Counted from the stretch's first letter, positions 1 through 8,653 are shown. The stretch is DNA of 64,000 bases from Bacillus thuringiensis (GCF_014932895.1 NZ_JACYOF010000005.1:347180-411179); one strand, 5' to 3'. Made by a program: numbers and translations. The notes: a model not told the origin generated them from the letters alone.

Positions 1-426
1 GTTGTTAATTGAATTTGCGAATATAAGTGCTTGCAATGCAGAGAATCCACCAATTAAAATGGACTCTATTCCGCCATGTCCAATTCCGTAAGCGAAGCCA
101 TCTTTATATTCTTGATATTTTTTTAATAGGAGGAAGAAGGCCACGAAGCGTCCTAACTCTTCAAAAATACCAGCAGTTAGCCCGCCATAAAGTGCAAAGA
201 TAAATGGATTTTCTAAAAATGGAGCGATTGCTGGATTTCCGCGCATAAATAGGTGGAATGGTGTTTCGAGAATTTGGGTAAATCCGATAAAAATAAGAAC
301 GCCAACTCCAACAACTTTCCAACTAATATGATATTTTTTACGGAAATAAACGAGTACAATAATTGGGACCAGAACCGAGACAATGAGTTGAATGATGATG
401 CTGGCAATTACAGTATTTGAAACCAT
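1..426 (-). CDS. YhfC family intramembrane metalloprotease (partial)
   Basis: The gene runs off the left edge, so only the first 142 codons are present. The start is the ATG at 426-424. The visible part is very hydrophobic, with at least three membrane segments, and has an EELGR motif around residue 90 followed by an HGGIES motif around residue 118. This pattern is typical of YhfC-type putative membrane proteases. Substrate and role are unknown. It is divergent from the MerR-family gene to its right. The C-terminus cannot be seen. Confidence 0.8.
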   Translation of the reverse strand, partial: MVSNTVIASIIIQLIVSVLVPIIVLVYFRKKYHISWKVVGVGVLIFIGFTQILETPFHLFMRGNPAIAPFLENPFIFALYGGLTAGIFEELGRFVAFFLLLKKYQEYKDGFAYGIGHGGIESILIGGFSALQALIFANSINN

Positions 427-515
427 ACTTTCACCGCTTTCTAATATATGTACATATCTATTATGCATGAAATATAGGAGAGATGAAACTTTTAGCAATA
501 AAATGAATTTACTTA

Positions 516-546
516 TTGACTCTAACGTTGCGTCATACTTTATCGT
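516..546 (+). promoter_or_regulatory. MerR-type promoter/operator
   Basis: A -35 like TTGACT (516-521) and a -10 like TATCGT (541-546) are separated by 19 bases, the long spacer typical of MerR-activated promoters. The spacer contains an imperfect dyad centred on AACGTT (TGAC..AACGTT..GTCA). It sits 23 bases upstream of the start of a MerR-family gene, which suggests autoregulation. The exact -10 is uncertain. Confidence 0.55.
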
Positions 547-568
547 ATGTACTAAGGGGGAGATACAA

Positions 569-1309
569 ATGACAATGAGAGTAAAAGAGGTAGCTGATTT
601 AGTTGGAATTAGTGTGCGCACACTGCATCATTACGATGAAATTGGGTTGTTAACCCCAGACGAGACGACAGAGTCGGGCTATCGTTTGTATTCTGACGAA
701 AATTTAGAGACGCTGCAGCAAATTTTGTTTTTTAAAGAGCTAGGCTTCCCTTTGAAGAAGATTACAGAAATTATCATGAGTCCATCATTTGATCGCGAAG
801 AGGCACTAGAGCTTCATAAGAAAATGCTTCTTGAAAAGCGTGCCAGATTGGATAAGGTGATTGCGACGATTGATAAAACAATTCAGCATACAAAAGGAGA
901 GATTGAAATGACGAACAAAGAGAAATTTGAAGGATTCGATTTCAGCCATAACCCATATGAAGAAGAAGCGCGTGAAAGATGGGGAGATGCAGCTGTAGAT
1001 AAAGCAAATGAATATGCAAAAGGAATTTCAAAAGAGAAGCAAGAAGAGTTTAATAATATTTACAGAAAGTTAGCGGCGCTTAGACATGGTGCAGCTAAGT
1101 CTAACGAGGCACAAGCCGCTATCCAAGTATGGTACAATTACTTGCAAAACTTTGGAGAATATTCATTAGATGCTTTTAAAGGATTAGGCCAAATGTATGT
1201 CGCTGATGAGCGCTTTACGAAAAATATCGATAAGTTTGGCGAAGGTTTAGCGCAATTTATGTGTGATGCGATGGAGGTTTATGCGGATCGTAATAAAGGA
1301 AAACTTTAA
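569..1309 (+). CDS. MerR family regulator with TipAS-type ligand-binding domain
   Basis: A 246-residue regulator. An N-terminal winged helix ([22 protein letters not shown]) is followed by a coiled-coil dimerisation helix and a C-terminal TipAS-like antibiotic-recognition domain (about residues 125-240). Relatives such as Mta and TipA activate multidrug transporters or their own gene when a drug binds. The ATG at 569 is chosen because GGGGG lies 8 bases upstream; the reading frame is open further 5' but without a ribosome binding site. The last codons and the stop fall inside a bcr1-type repeat (1293-1418), so the C-terminal tail may differ from relatives. Confidence 0.85.
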   Translation: MTMRVKEVADLVGISVRTLHHYDEIGLLTPDETTESGYRLYSDENLETLQQILFFKELGFPLKKITEIIMSPSFDREEALELHKKMLLEKRARLDKVIATIDKTIQHTKGEIEMTNKEKFEGFDFSHNPYEEEARERWGDAAVDKANEYAKGISKEKQEEFNNIYRKLAALRHGAAKSNEAQAAIQVWYNYLQNFGEYSLDAFKGLGQMYVADERFTKNIDKFGEGLAQFMCDAMEVYADRNKGKL

Positions 1310-1418
1310 TCAGTGGGAGTTTTCTTCATCCCCCACTGATTATCAGCCCGCACCTAACTTCTTTGCTTTCGCTGAATTTTGAGGTAGGGGTCTTACTGCC
1401 CGCAAATAGCGGGATGAA
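1293..1418 (-). repeat. bcr1-type repeat, copy 1 (inverted, overlaps MerR-like gene end)
   Basis: This 126-base copy lies in reverse orientation: it begins ATAAA, contains the ACTTTAATCAGTGGG and CACCTAACTTC..GAGGTAGGGG segments shared with the other copies, and ends CCGCAAATAGCGGGATGAA. The flanks are ATAAA and the diverged ATGAA, that is TTTAT read from the other strand. It is shorter than the roughly 155-base complete copies. Confidence 0.8.
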
Positions 1419-1474
1419 AAATGAAATAATTGTTAATATAATTTCATTTAAATAGTTATTTGTTCAATGAATTC

Positions 1475-1506
1475 AAAAAAGGTGGAGGTTTTCTCCACCT
1501 TTTTTA
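1475..1506 (-). terminator. Rho-independent terminator (YhcN/YlaJ gene)
   Basis: A GGTGGAG/CTCCACC stem is flanked by A-run and T-run on the two sides, so it can act in both directions. Confidence 0.8.
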
Positions 1507-2082
1507 TTTTTTAATCATATCGCTCAAAGTCTGATCCCCCGTATTGTTCAAATGAGGATTTTTGCTCATTTCCCGTTTTAGCATATCAAGACTTTGTTCA
1601 TATTCTTTATCGTTTAATGCACCGGATTGAAGGCCTTGAATTTGAGAAATCAACTTTTGGTTTGTTGATACATATGCTTTATAATAGCGAGGAACGATGG
1701 ACAAAGCAGTTTTATATACTTGATCGGCCACGAGCTTCGGATCAGTTGTGTTGGCACGATATACAACGAACACTTCATCGTCGGTAACGAGTGTAGCGGC
1801 ATTTGTAACGTCAGGAAGTTTGACTGTCAAGCTTGTAATCATTTCAGCAACTTTCTCACGGTTAATGGCTCCTACTTGTTTGTTAGATACTTCATGTTTT
1901 TGTTTAGATGAATAGCCGACCCTTGTGAGCCTTGTGTTTGTATTTTCTGTATGATACATGTCGTTTTTATTAGAAACAAGAACACGGCTTCCTTCCTCAC
2001 GTTCCATTTCAGCTTTGTTCGTTGATTGGCAGCCTGCACATAAGGAAAGAGTGAGAAGGGAAAGTAAAATTTGTTTTTTCAC
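1504..2082 (-). CDS. YhcN/YlaJ family sporulation lipoprotein
   Basis: A 192-residue predicted lipoprotein. A signal peptide ends in a lipobox LCAGC with the lipidated cysteine at about residue 18. The body matches the YhcN/YlaJ family: a central domain with the VKLPDVTNAATLVTDDEVFV segment. Family members are spore-associated lipoproteins made in the forespore; function is not well defined. The start is GTG (2082-2080) preceded by a strong AAGGAGGTGAT. It is divergent from yutD. Confidence 0.85.
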   Translation of the reverse strand: MKKQILLSLLTLSLCAGCQSTNKAEMEREEGSRVLVSNKNDMYHTENTNTRLTRVGYSSKQKHEVSNKQVGAINREKVAEMITSLTVKLPDVTNAATLVTDDEVFVVYRANTTDPKLVADQVYKTALSIVPRYYKAYVSTNQKLISQIQGLQSGALNDKEYEQSLDMLKREMSKNPHLNNTGDQTLSDMIKK

Positions 2083-2197
2083 GATGTATCACCTCCTTCT
2101 CCATAGCATGTACTAATTTGCAATTTTTTGTATTTGAAATTGTTGGTTGTTATGCTTTGTGATAGGATAAAAAGAAGAATGCTTAGAGAGGAAGTTA

Positions 2198-2503
2198 ATG
2201 ATGGAGCAAAAGCAAGAGATTCATGCTACGGTGAACATTAATAATGTTCAGTACGAAGTGATTACAAACTATCGTGACGGTTTTCGTGAAGAAGCATTTA
2301 AAGAGCGCTATGCAGAAATTTTAAATAAATATGATTATATCGTTGGAGACTGGGGATATGAGCAACTTCGATTGCGCGGATTCTTTGATGATAGTAATCA
2401 ACGTGCGACATATGATACGAAAATTAGTACGTTATCAGAGTATTTATACGAGTACTGTAACTTCGGTTGCGCATACTTTGTATTACGAAAAGTGAAGAAA
2501 TAA
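2198..2503 (+). CDS. yutD: YutD family protein (DUF1027)
   Basis: A 101-residue cytosolic protein closely resembling B. subtilis YutD, including the IVGDWGYEQLRLRGFFDD segment and the C-terminal EYLYEYCNFGCAYFVLRK. The biochemical role is unknown. Two ATG codons in tandem (2198 and 2201) could serve as start; GAGG lies about 6 bases before the first. It ends in a terminator shared with the convergent acetyltransferase gene. Confidence 0.9.
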   Translation: MMEQKQEIHATVNINNVQYEVITNYRDGFREEAFKERYAEILNKYDYIVGDWGYEQLRLRGFFDDSNQRATYDTKISTLSEYLYEYCNFGCAYFVLRKVKK

Positions 2504-2535
2504 AAAATCCTCTTACGATTGTAAGAGGATTTTTT
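2502..2535 (+). terminator. Bidirectional terminator
   Basis: A long stem (ATCCTCTTAC/GTAAGAGGAT) with A and T runs on both sides serves yutD and the convergent acetyltransferase gene. It overlaps the stop codon of the latter. Confidence 0.85.
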
Positions 2536-3034
2536 CATAGCAATTATACCAATTGTGAGGAGGCTGTTTACTGGTAAAGTAAACTGCACCTCGGCAAATA
2601 TAATGATTCTTTTCATACAAACGCAATGAAACAGGATTACCAGTGAAAGCATCTAATCGTATGCCAGTATAGTTTTTCTGTTTCGCTTCAGTTTCCCAAA
2701 AGGATAAAAGTACCTTGCTATATCCTTTTCCTTGCGCACGCGGATGGATGACGAAAGAGTGGACGATAAGAAAGCGCCCTTCTGTTTCTGACCAATCAAT
2801 TCGCTCATATTCTGGAGACTGCGACTCGTTTAATACGACAGCGCCAACGAGTGAATCACCCTCAAACAGGCAATAGAGTTCACCTTGTTCTAAGTGATAG
2901 GAAATGTGTTCTCGCGCGGGATAAGAATCATCCCATTGGTAAATTTGATTTTGTAAGAGCGTTTTTTTACATTCTGTATACATTTCATCTAATTCGTCTA
3001 GTAAATCCATCGTACCTTTTCTCACTTTTAACAT
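2513..3034 (-). CDS. GNAT family N-acetyltransferase
   Basis: A 173-residue GNAT-fold protein. The acetyl-CoA pyrophosphate loop is visible as VIHPRAQGKGYSKVLL near the middle, followed by a RLDAFTGNPVSLRLYEKNHY segment typical of the C-terminal strands. The acceptor substrate cannot be predicted. The ATG at 3034 has GAGGGGG just upstream; the frame also opens earlier inside the preceding gene but without a ribosome binding site. It lies 11 bases after the S4-like gene and is probably cotranscribed. Confidence 0.8.
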   Translation of the reverse strand: MLKVRKGTMDLLDELDEMYTECKKTLLQNQIYQWDDSYPAREHISYHLEQGELYCLFEGDSLVGAVVLNESQSPEYERIDWSETEGRFLIVHSFVIHPRAQGKGYSKVLLSFWETEAKQKNYTGIRLDAFTGNPVSLRLYEKNHYICRGAVYFTSKQPPHNWYNCYEKILLQS

Positions 3035-3045
3035 GAGATACCCCC

Positions 3046-3543
3046 TCACAAACAAATCGAAATATAATCGCCTTCAGAAAGTATTGTATTTGGTTTCATT
3101 TGTTGTCCGTTCAATTGAATATCCCCATCTTTAATTTTATCCACAATGCGTGTACGGCTCCAATCGGAAATATATGTGGATAATGCTTTATCAATTCGGT
3201 GGGAACCAAAAATGATGTCTAATACGATCGTGATTTCGGTTATGCCACTTTCTTTATGTTGTGTAATGGAAATGGTAGTACTTGTTTCTGGTTGGTCTTG
3301 CTGAGTCGTATCGACTGTTTCAACGTGATCAGTAAATGATTTATAAATGCGAAGTTTTTGATTCCACGTATGATCGTTCGGACATTTATAAATGGCAAAG
3401 CGGTATATGTTTTTTCCATTGGCGTTATGCCTGCGAATATTCGTATCAGTAAATAGGGTAGTGCGTCCGCAATTTTTACAATATTTTTCGATTGTGTTTT
3501 GCTGTTTTTCATATAAGCTCCAAGAAAGTTGTACTTTCTGCAT
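3046..3543 (-). CDS. Hypothetical protein with N-terminal zinc-ribbon-like and C-terminal S4-like region
   Basis: A 165-residue protein not assigned to a named family. The N-terminus has CKNCGRTTLF and a second CPNDHTWN motif, which together could form a zinc ribbon. The C-terminal 45 residues (ISDWSRTRIVDKIKDGDIQLNG..ILSEGDYISI) look like an S4 RNA-binding domain, similar to the front part of RluD-type enzymes but without a catalytic domain. An RNA-related role is an inference. It is the first gene of a two-gene unit with the acetyltransferase. Confidence 0.6.
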   Translation of the reverse strand: MQKVQLSWSLYEKQQNTIEKYCKNCGRTTLFTDTNIRRHNANGKNIYRFAIYKCPNDHTWNQKLRIYKSFTDHVETVDTTQQDQPETSTTISITQHKESGITEITIVLDIIFGSHRIDKALSTYISDWSRTRIVDKIKDGDIQLNGQQMKPNTILSEGDYISICL

Positions 3544-3629
3544 TTTCCTTCACCTCTTATATTAATGGGTAAAGGAACGTAATACAGCTATTTGGATGTC
3601 TTGTAGTATGAAGACAAAAGAAAGAGACA

Positions 3630-3663
3630 AAAATAAAAGGAGGTTCCCCTAAGAGGAACCTCC
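3630..3663 (-). terminator. Terminator on minus strand
   Basis: A GGAGGTTCC/GGAACCTCC stem is followed on the minus strand by a T-rich run. It sits just beyond the stop of the small minus-strand ORF and supports that ORF being transcribed. Confidence 0.6.
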
Positions 3664-3670
3664 GTAAGCA

Positions 3671-3838
3671 TCATACTACAGATGCATCACGTTCCTTTGT
3701 AATGGGAATGGGCAGACTACTCCCTTTGAAAAAGCAAGGTGCTTTTTTGAGAGTAATGCTATCCAATTGCTGGTCCATTACAAAGTAAATGTTGGCATAC
3801 GTAGATAACGTCCTTTCTATCCAAATAGATTTGTTCAT
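3671..3838 (-). CDS. Small hypothetical protein
   Basis: A possible 55-residue protein starting MNKSIWIERTLSTYANIYFV. No family recognised. It is followed at once by a terminator, which favours a real transcript. However the ATG at 3838 has no ribosome binding site, and a -10-like TATACT lies almost against it, so either the start is wrong or the ORF is spurious. Confidence 0.4.
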   Translation of the reverse strand: MNKSIWIERTLSTYANIYFVMDQQLDSITLKKAPCFFKGSSLPIPITKERDASVV

Positions 3839-3878
3839 AAGTATACCATAAAAGATTGAAAATTCAAAAGTATTACTG

Positions 3879-3908
3879 TAAAAAAACACCAGCTAAAATA
3901 GCTGGTGC
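3879..3908 (-). terminator. Terminator after DUF3055 gene
   Basis: A CACCAGCT/AGCTGGTG stem is followed on the minus strand by a run of seven T. Confidence 0.8.
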
Positions 3909-3918
3909 ATAAGATAAA

Positions 3919-4185
3919 TTATATAAGTTCAAATAAAAATGAGCGTAATTCTTCTGCAATTTCTTCAGACATAGAAAATGCATGTTCTATGTAGCCTGGT
4001 TCGTTTAAATCGTCGGCGCCAATGATTGCAAATTTATTGCGCTGCATATCAAGGACAATTGTTTTACCGTAATGACGATCGGAGTATAAAAGCGCTAAAT
4101 CATGACGCTCATTTTCTCCCATAAAGCTAACGAAACGCGTTTTTGTAGCGACTGTGTCGTCGTACAGAAAGAAACGTTCTTCCAT
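3919..4185 (-). CDS. DUF3055 (SAV0927-like) family protein
   Basis: An 88-residue acidic soluble protein resembling the DUF3055/SAV0927 family found across Bacilli; function unknown. The start is taken as the ATG at 4185, because AAAGGAG lies 8 bases upstream. The other in-frame ATG at 4191 sits only 2 bases from that ribosome binding site. It follows glpX by 16 bases and probably forms an operon with it. Confidence 0.7.
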   Translation of the reverse strand: MEERFFLYDDTVATKTRFVSFMGENERHDLALLYSDRHYGKTIVLDMQRNKFAIIGADDLNEPGYIEHAFSMSEEIAEELRSFLFELI

Positions 4186-4201
4186 ACACATGGCTCCTTT
4201 A

Positions 4202-5173
4202 TTAAATATCTAAGTTTAAGTGTGGCTTATGATCTAAATGGTGGTGTGTTTTAATGAATCGTACGGTTCTTGTTTTGTAACGCATTACGATAGAATATGT
4301 TTCAGCTAAATCCCCACCAAGGAATTTCACGCCGTCTAATAACTCGCCAGCAGAAACACCTGTTGCTGAGAAGATTGCATCATCACCAGATACTAAGTCA
4401 TCTAACATAAGAAGTTGACGAGGATCTTCTAATCCCATTTCACGACAACGATCTTCTTCTTCTTCGTTCATAGGAACTAAGCGAGCTTGCATTTCACCTT
4501 CAAGGCATTTTAATGCTGCTGCAGAAATAACGCCTTCTGGAGCTCCGCCAACACCGACGAATAAGTCGATACCTGTTCCAGGTAGTGCTGTTGCGATTGA
4601 TGCACCAACATCACCATCACCAAATAATTTCACGCGTGCCCCTTTTGCACGAATACGGTCAATAATATCTTGATGACGTTCACGTTCTTGAATGATAACT
4701 GTTAGATCACGAATCTTTTTATTGTTGGCTTCTGCTACAATTTCAATTGTTTTTTCAATTGGATCATCTAAGCTAATTTTACCAGCTGCTTTTGGACCAA
4801 CCGCGATTTTTTCCATGTACATATCAGGAGCATGAAGAAGGTTTCCTTTATCCGCGATTGCAATAACTGCCATTGCATTTGCAAGACCTTTTGCAACGAT
4901 GTTTGTCCCTTCTAATGGGTCAACGGCGATATCTACTTCTGGACCGTTACCTGTTCCTAGTTCTTCACCAATATATAACATCGGTGCTTCATCAAGTTCT
5001 CCTTCACCAATTACAACTGTACCTGCCATGTTTACTGAATCGAACATATCACGCATAGCTGTAGTTGCTGCATCATCTGCTTCATTTTTCTTTCCGCGGC
5101 CCATCCACTGTGCGGATGCTAATGCTGCTGCCTCTGTTACACGGACAATTTCTAGTGCGAGTTCACGTTCCAA
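4202..5173 (-). CDS. glpX: Fructose-1,6-bisphosphatase class II (GlpX type)
   Basis: A 323-residue GlpX-type phosphatase that hydrolyses fructose-1,6-bisphosphate to fructose-6-phosphate in gluconeogenesis. Metal-binding motifs of the family are present: [10 protein letters not shown] at residues 56-65 and DPLEGT at 85-90, plus [20 protein letters not shown] in the middle. Length is normal. The start is TTG (5173) with GGAGG nine bases upstream; no in-frame ATG fits. pgi and pgcA, acting on neighbouring sugar phosphates, lie further right in the window. Confidence 0.93.
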   Translation of the reverse strand: MERELALEIVRVTEAAALASAQWMGRGKKNEADDAATTAMRDMFDSVNMAGTVVIGEGELDEAPMLYIGEELGTGNGPEVDIAVDPLEGTNIVAKGLANAMAVIAIADKGNLLHAPDMYMEKIAVGPKAAGKISLDDPIEKTIEIVAEANNKKIRDLTVIIQERERHQDIIDRIRAKGARVKLFGDGDVGASIATALPGTGIDLFVGVGGAPEGVISAAALKCLEGEMQARLVPMNEEEEDRCREMGLEDPRQLLMLDDLVSGDDAIFSATGVSAGELLDGVKFLGGDLAETYSIVMRYKTRTVRFIKTHHHLDHKPHLNLDI

Positions 5174-5320
5174 GATTGCATTCCTCCAATTTCAAAAATC
5201 ATACAAATATAACTATAACAAATAACAGAGAAAAGGTGAATTCGAAAAATTGTCGATTTTTTCAGAAGAAAGCGTTACAATTAAAATGTAAATGCTTTAA
5301 TTTCCAGGTAGGTGACATGA

Positions 5321-5761
5321 ATGTACTTCGTAGACAGAAAAAAAATAGAACAAATGCTAGTATGTTTAGAGCAAGCAACAAATACATTTCAAGAGAAGAA
5401 GATATATGAAACCGAGTTTGAATTTTATGCATTAGAGCGCATAGCCCATCTTATGATTGATTGTGTATTAGATGTAGGGAATGCGATGATTGATGGATTT
5501 ATTATGCGCGATCCAGGAAGTTATGAAGATATTATCGATATTTTAATGGATGAGCGAGTGATAAGTACAGAAGAAGGACAAGGAATGAAAGAAGTGATTC
5601 TTCTTCGAAAAATGCTTACGCAAGACTATATTCAAATGAATCATGAGGAATTATATAAGACGATTCAAAAACATATTGCAGTGGTAGAAAAATACCCAGC
5701 AAATATTCGTAGTTATTTAGAAAAGGAATTAGGACCTGTATCTGCATTTGTACCAGAATAA
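5321..5761 (+). CDS. yutE: YutE, DUF86/HepT-like protein
   Basis: A 146-residue helical protein of the DUF86 family, the fold of HepT toxins. The RX4-6H-type RNase motif of active HepT is not obvious; the ERIAHLMIDC segment is the closest. HepT toxins are normally paired with an adjacent MntA-type nucleotidyltransferase antitoxin, but none is next to this gene. In Bacillus this is the stand-alone conserved yutE, so a housekeeping role is more likely than an active toxin. Confidence 0.8.
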   Translation: MYFVDRKKIEQMLVCLEQATNTFQEKKIYETEFEFYALERIAHLMIDCVLDVGNAMIDGFIMRDPGSYEDIIDILMDERVISTEEGQGMKEVILLRKMLTQDYIQMNHEELYKTIQKHIAVVEKYPANIRSYLEKELGPVSAFVPE

Positions 5762-5769
5762 TTATGCTT

Positions 5770-5803
5770 ATAAGATCCCCAAAATACCTTTTGGGGATCT
5801 TAT
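5770..5803 (+). terminator. Terminator after yutE
   Basis: A long AAGATCCCCAAAA/TTTTGGGGATCTT stem follows the stop by a few bases; the T tract is short. Confidence 0.7.
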
Positions 5804-5839
5804 ATTGTATGTGAGAAAGAAAAGGGAGAAGGGTGAAGC

Positions 5840-6472
5840 ATGGGGGAAGCGCGCACTACGAAAGACGAGATTGTCCAATTATTGAAGGTAAAGGGAGAGC
5901 ATACGGTAGCGGAATTAGCTGACGTTTTAGAGATTACAGAAATGGCGATTCGAAGACATTTAAGTAATCTTGAGAAAGATGGCTTAATTTATTCCAAGAT
6001 GGTAAGGCAACATGTCGGAAGACCAACTTATTTGTATGGATTAAGTGAAAAGGGAGAAGATACATTCCCGAAGGAGTACAAGCAATTTGCGATTGATATG
6101 CTAGAAGATTTAGCTCGAATGGGCGATGAAAAGATACTTCGTTACGTTTTAAAAGAGAGAACGAAGCGAATGGAAGAAACATTGCAAAAGAGAGTGAGTA
6201 ATCAAAAGAATCTAGCGTATAAAGTGCAAGAGATAGCAGCTATGCAAGAGAGAAATGGTTATATGGTGCAAATAAAGAGAGATGGAGAGAATTCTTTCGT
6301 AATTGAAAAACAAAACTGTCCGTTAAAGGAAATTGCAGAGAGATTCCCGCAAGTATGTGAAGATGAAAAAGAGATGTATAAGCGTTTATTTGCAGATGCA
6401 AATGTAAAGACGTTAGCAAACATGTGCGAGGGAGATTGCAGTTGTTCTTATCAAGTAAAAAAGAAAAAATGA
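5840..6472 (+). CDS. SufR-like transcriptional regulator with C-terminal cysteines
   Basis: A 210-residue regulator. The N-terminal winged helix (residues 8-70) has the LADVLEITEMAIRRHLSNLEKDGLI helix-turn-helix, as in DeoR/ArsR-like SufR proteins. The C-terminal domain contains conserved cysteines (QNCPLKEIAE, QVCEDE, NMCEGDCSC) that could hold an iron-sulfur cluster. SufR-type regulators control iron-sulfur cluster assembly genes. The nearby yutI and yutM (NifU- and IscA-like) make this attractive but do not prove regulation. Confidence 0.75.
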   Translation: MGEARTTKDEIVQLLKVKGEHTVAELADVLEITEMAIRRHLSNLEKDGLIYSKMVRQHVGRPTYLYGLSEKGEDTFPKEYKQFAIDMLEDLARMGDEKILRYVLKERTKRMEETLQKRVSNQKNLAYKVQEIAAMQERNGYMVQIKRDGENSFVIEKQNCPLKEIAERFPQVCEDEKEMYKRLFADANVKTLANMCEGDCSCSYQVKKKK

Positions 6473-6483
6473 ACGTTATGGGG

Positions 6484-6509
6484 CGCTTTAGGGTAAAGCG
6501 TTTTTTTCT
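6484..6509 (+). terminator. Terminator
   Basis: A CGCTTTA/TAAAGCG hairpin followed by seven T, 11 bases after the SufR-like gene. Confidence 0.8.
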
Positions 6510-6580
6510 TTGGGAAAAGGGGGTAATATAAGAGTGGTATGATAGATGAGAACGCTAGCATAGAAGGAGAGACAGAATAG

Positions 6581-7345
6581 ATGTATAAAGGTTATTTAAT
6601 TGACTTAGACGGTACGATGTATCGTGGTGAAGAACAAATTGAAGAAGCAAGCGACTTCGTAAAAGCATTAGGAGAGCGCGGCATTCCATATTTATTCGTT
6701 ACGAATAACTCAACTCGTAAACCAGAACAAGTTGCAGAAAAACTTGTTCGTTTCGATATTCCAGCGAAAGCAGAGCAAGTATTTACAACGAGTATGGCGA
6801 CAGCGAACTTTATTTATGAGCGCAAACAAGATGCAACTGTGTACATGATTGGGGAAGAAGGCTTACACGATGCCCTTGTGGAAAAAGGATTTGAACTTGT
6901 GGATGAAAATCCTGATTTCGTTGTTGTTGGTTTAGATCGTGACATCACATATGAAAAATTAGCAAAAGCATGTCTTGCCGTACGTAACGGTGCAACATTT
7001 ATCTCAACAAATGGGGACATTGCTATTCCAACTGAGCGTGGATTATTACCAGGTAACGGTTCATTAACATCAGTTGTAGCAGTATCAACAGGTGTAGATC
7101 CAATCTTTATTGGAAAACCAGAATCAATCATTATGGAACAAGCGCTAAAAGTGCTTGGCGTAGAAAAAGATGAAGCGTTAATGGTTGGGGATAACTACGA
7201 TACAGACATTTTAGCAGGAATAAATGCGGGCATGCATACCCTTCTTGTCCACACTGGAGTAACAACTGTGGAGAAGTTAACAGAATATGAAGTACAACCG
7301 ACGCAAGTTGTGCATAACTTGACGGATTGGATAGGGAAGATGTAA
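6581..7345 (+). CDS. yutF: HAD-IIA phosphatase YutF (NagD-like)
   Basis: A 254-residue HAD superfamily phosphatase of the NagD/YutF type. The nucleophile motif DLDGT is at residues 8-12 and the metal-binding GDNYDTDI motif lies near residue 203; the TNNST motif II is also present. Homologues dephosphorylate small phospho-compounds such as nucleotides and sugar phosphates; the natural substrate is uncertain. A good terminator follows. Confidence 0.9.
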   Translation: MYKGYLIDLDGTMYRGEEQIEEASDFVKALGERGIPYLFVTNNSTRKPEQVAEKLVRFDIPAKAEQVFTTSMATANFIYERKQDATVYMIGEEGLHDALVEKGFELVDENPDFVVVGLDRDITYEKLAKACLAVRNGATFISTNGDIAIPTERGLLPGNGSLTSVVAVSTGVDPIFIGKPESIIMEQALKVLGVEKDEALMVGDNYDTDILAGINAGMHTLLVHTGVTTVEKLTEYEVQPTQVVHNLTDWIGKM

Positions 7346-7357
7346 TGAAATGAAATG

Positions 7358-7389
7358 CAGGTAACCAGAAGAGGTTACCTGTTTTTTTT
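7358..7389 (+). terminator. Terminator after yutF
   Basis: CAGGTAACC/GGTTACCTG hairpin with an eight-T tail. Confidence 0.85.
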
Positions 7390-7462
7390 ATGCATAATTG
7401 CATATGTACTGTAGTTATATAAAATGTAAGATTTATATGTAATGATATGGGAGGGGATAAGA

Positions 7463-7993
7463 GTGTATTGGATGTCGTGCATTATGTTTGTTTTGGCAGT
7501 ATGTGTTTTGTTCTTTGTTCTATGGAAGATATATAAAATAAATGAAATGAAAAAAAGCGCGGGAAAACTTATTGCAACATATCCTCGGATGAAACGACGT
7601 TGGATTGCATTGCTTGGACCAGCGTACTTCATCGGACAATGTATGTATATATATGTTCAGTACGTAAGTGGTGATATTAGTACAGTTGAACAGTTTCTCA
7701 TTCAGTCAGGTAGTTATGCTGTAGCAAGTTGTTTTATGACTTTAATAGCTATCCATCTTATTAAAAGTGTACAAATATATGAAAAAGGTGTAATAGACGG
7801 ATTGAACTTTTATTCATATGAAGAATTAAAAGGTTATAAAACATCAACATGGGAAAATCCAAAGGAAAATATATTTTTATATCGCGGACGAGAAAAAATG
7901 AATGACAATGTAAATTTACTTATTAGAAAGGAAGATATGAGCGAATTAGAAAGTATACTTCAAAGATATATCCCGAAATTGATGATGAAATAA
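7463..7993 (+). CDS. Hypothetical membrane protein
   Basis: A 176-residue protein with three predicted membrane segments in the first 110 residues (residues 5-22, 45-65 and 75-100 roughly) and a soluble tail. The tail (YEKGVIDGLNFYSYEELKGY..) resembles the DUF5673-type domain, but this is a weak match from memory. The GTG at 7463 is chosen because GGGAGGGG lies 6-8 bases upstream; the frame opens at an ATG seven codons earlier without a binding site. Confidence 0.65.
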   Translation: MYWMSCIMFVLAVCVLFFVLWKIYKINEMKKSAGKLIATYPRMKRRWIALLGPAYFIGQCMYIYVQYVSGDISTVEQFLIQSGSYAVASCFMTLIAIHLIKSVQIYEKGVIDGLNFYSYEELKGYKTSTWENPKENIFLYRGREKMNDNVNLLIRKEDMSELESILQRYIPKLMMK

Positions 7994-8022
7994 AAACTCC
8001 GGTTGTTATAACCGGAGTTTTT
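7992..8022 (+). terminator. Bidirectional terminator
   Basis: AAACTCCGGTT/AACCGGAGTTT stem with A and T runs on both sides, between two convergent genes. Confidence 0.85.
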
Positions 8023-8023
8023 A

Positions 8024-8605
8024 TTAAAACGCACGATTCACTACGTTTTTAACTTCTTCAAGATATTGTTTACGCACACTATCATCCACAGAAGGAACAC
8101 TTGTATAGAATGTATGCTCAAGTGTTTCAATACCTGTAAATTCAAAAATACCAGCATCAGTTGTTTTTTTCATTGCATCAAACATACCGTTTGCTGTGTA
8201 TACTTCTTTCGTATTTCCCATCGTAGATAATAATAATCCTTTTTTATCACTTAATAACTTTTCAATGCCATTTTCGCCGTAAGCATAAGCGAAGCCGTGG
8301 CTAAATACACGGTCAACGTATCCTTTTAAAATAGCAGGAAGTCCTGCCCACCAAACTGGGTAAATGAATGTAATGTTATCGGCCCAAGAAATATGTTCTT
8401 GCTCTTCTTTAATATCTTCTGGTGTGTTTCCTTGAGAAAATGAGATAAAATCGGAAGCGCCTAATACTGGATTGAAGTTTAATTCGTATAAATCACGAAC
8501 GCGTACTTCATGACCTTTTCCTTCTAATTCACTTTTTACAGTTTCTAAAATAGCATGGTTGAAGCTTCCTGTATTCGGATGTGCATAAACGATTACATGT
8601 TTCAT
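8024..8605 (-). CDS. NAD(P)H-dependent oxidoreductase (KefF/YwrO/MdaB-like flavodoxin fold)
   Basis: A 193-residue flavodoxin-like quinone reductase. The FMN-binding N-terminus (VIVYAHPNTGSFNHAI) and the FIYPVWWAGLPAILKGYVDRV motif are diagnostic of the NQO/MdaB/KefF family, which reduce quinones and azo compounds by two electrons. It stands alone, with its own promoter and an inverted repeat over the -10, which points to control by a redox- or drug-sensing repressor, possibly HxlR or MarR type. Confidence 0.88.
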   Translation of the reverse strand: MKHVIVYAHPNTGSFNHAILETVKSELEGKGHEVRVRDLYELNFNPVLGASDFISFSQGNTPEDIKEEQEHISWADNITFIYPVWWAGLPAILKGYVDRVFSHGFAYAYGENGIEKLLSDKKGLLLSTMGNTKEVYTANGMFDAMKKTTDAGIFEFTGIETLEHTFYTSVPSVDDSVRKQYLEEVKNVVNRAF

Positions 8606-8653
8606 TGTTCTTCCTCCTATTTGTGGATATGTGAATAGTTTTTATATATTCGT

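Noticed and set aside
2398-2652. Minus-strand ORF across the end of yutD
   Set aside because: It covers the bidirectional terminator and two conserved genes in other frames.
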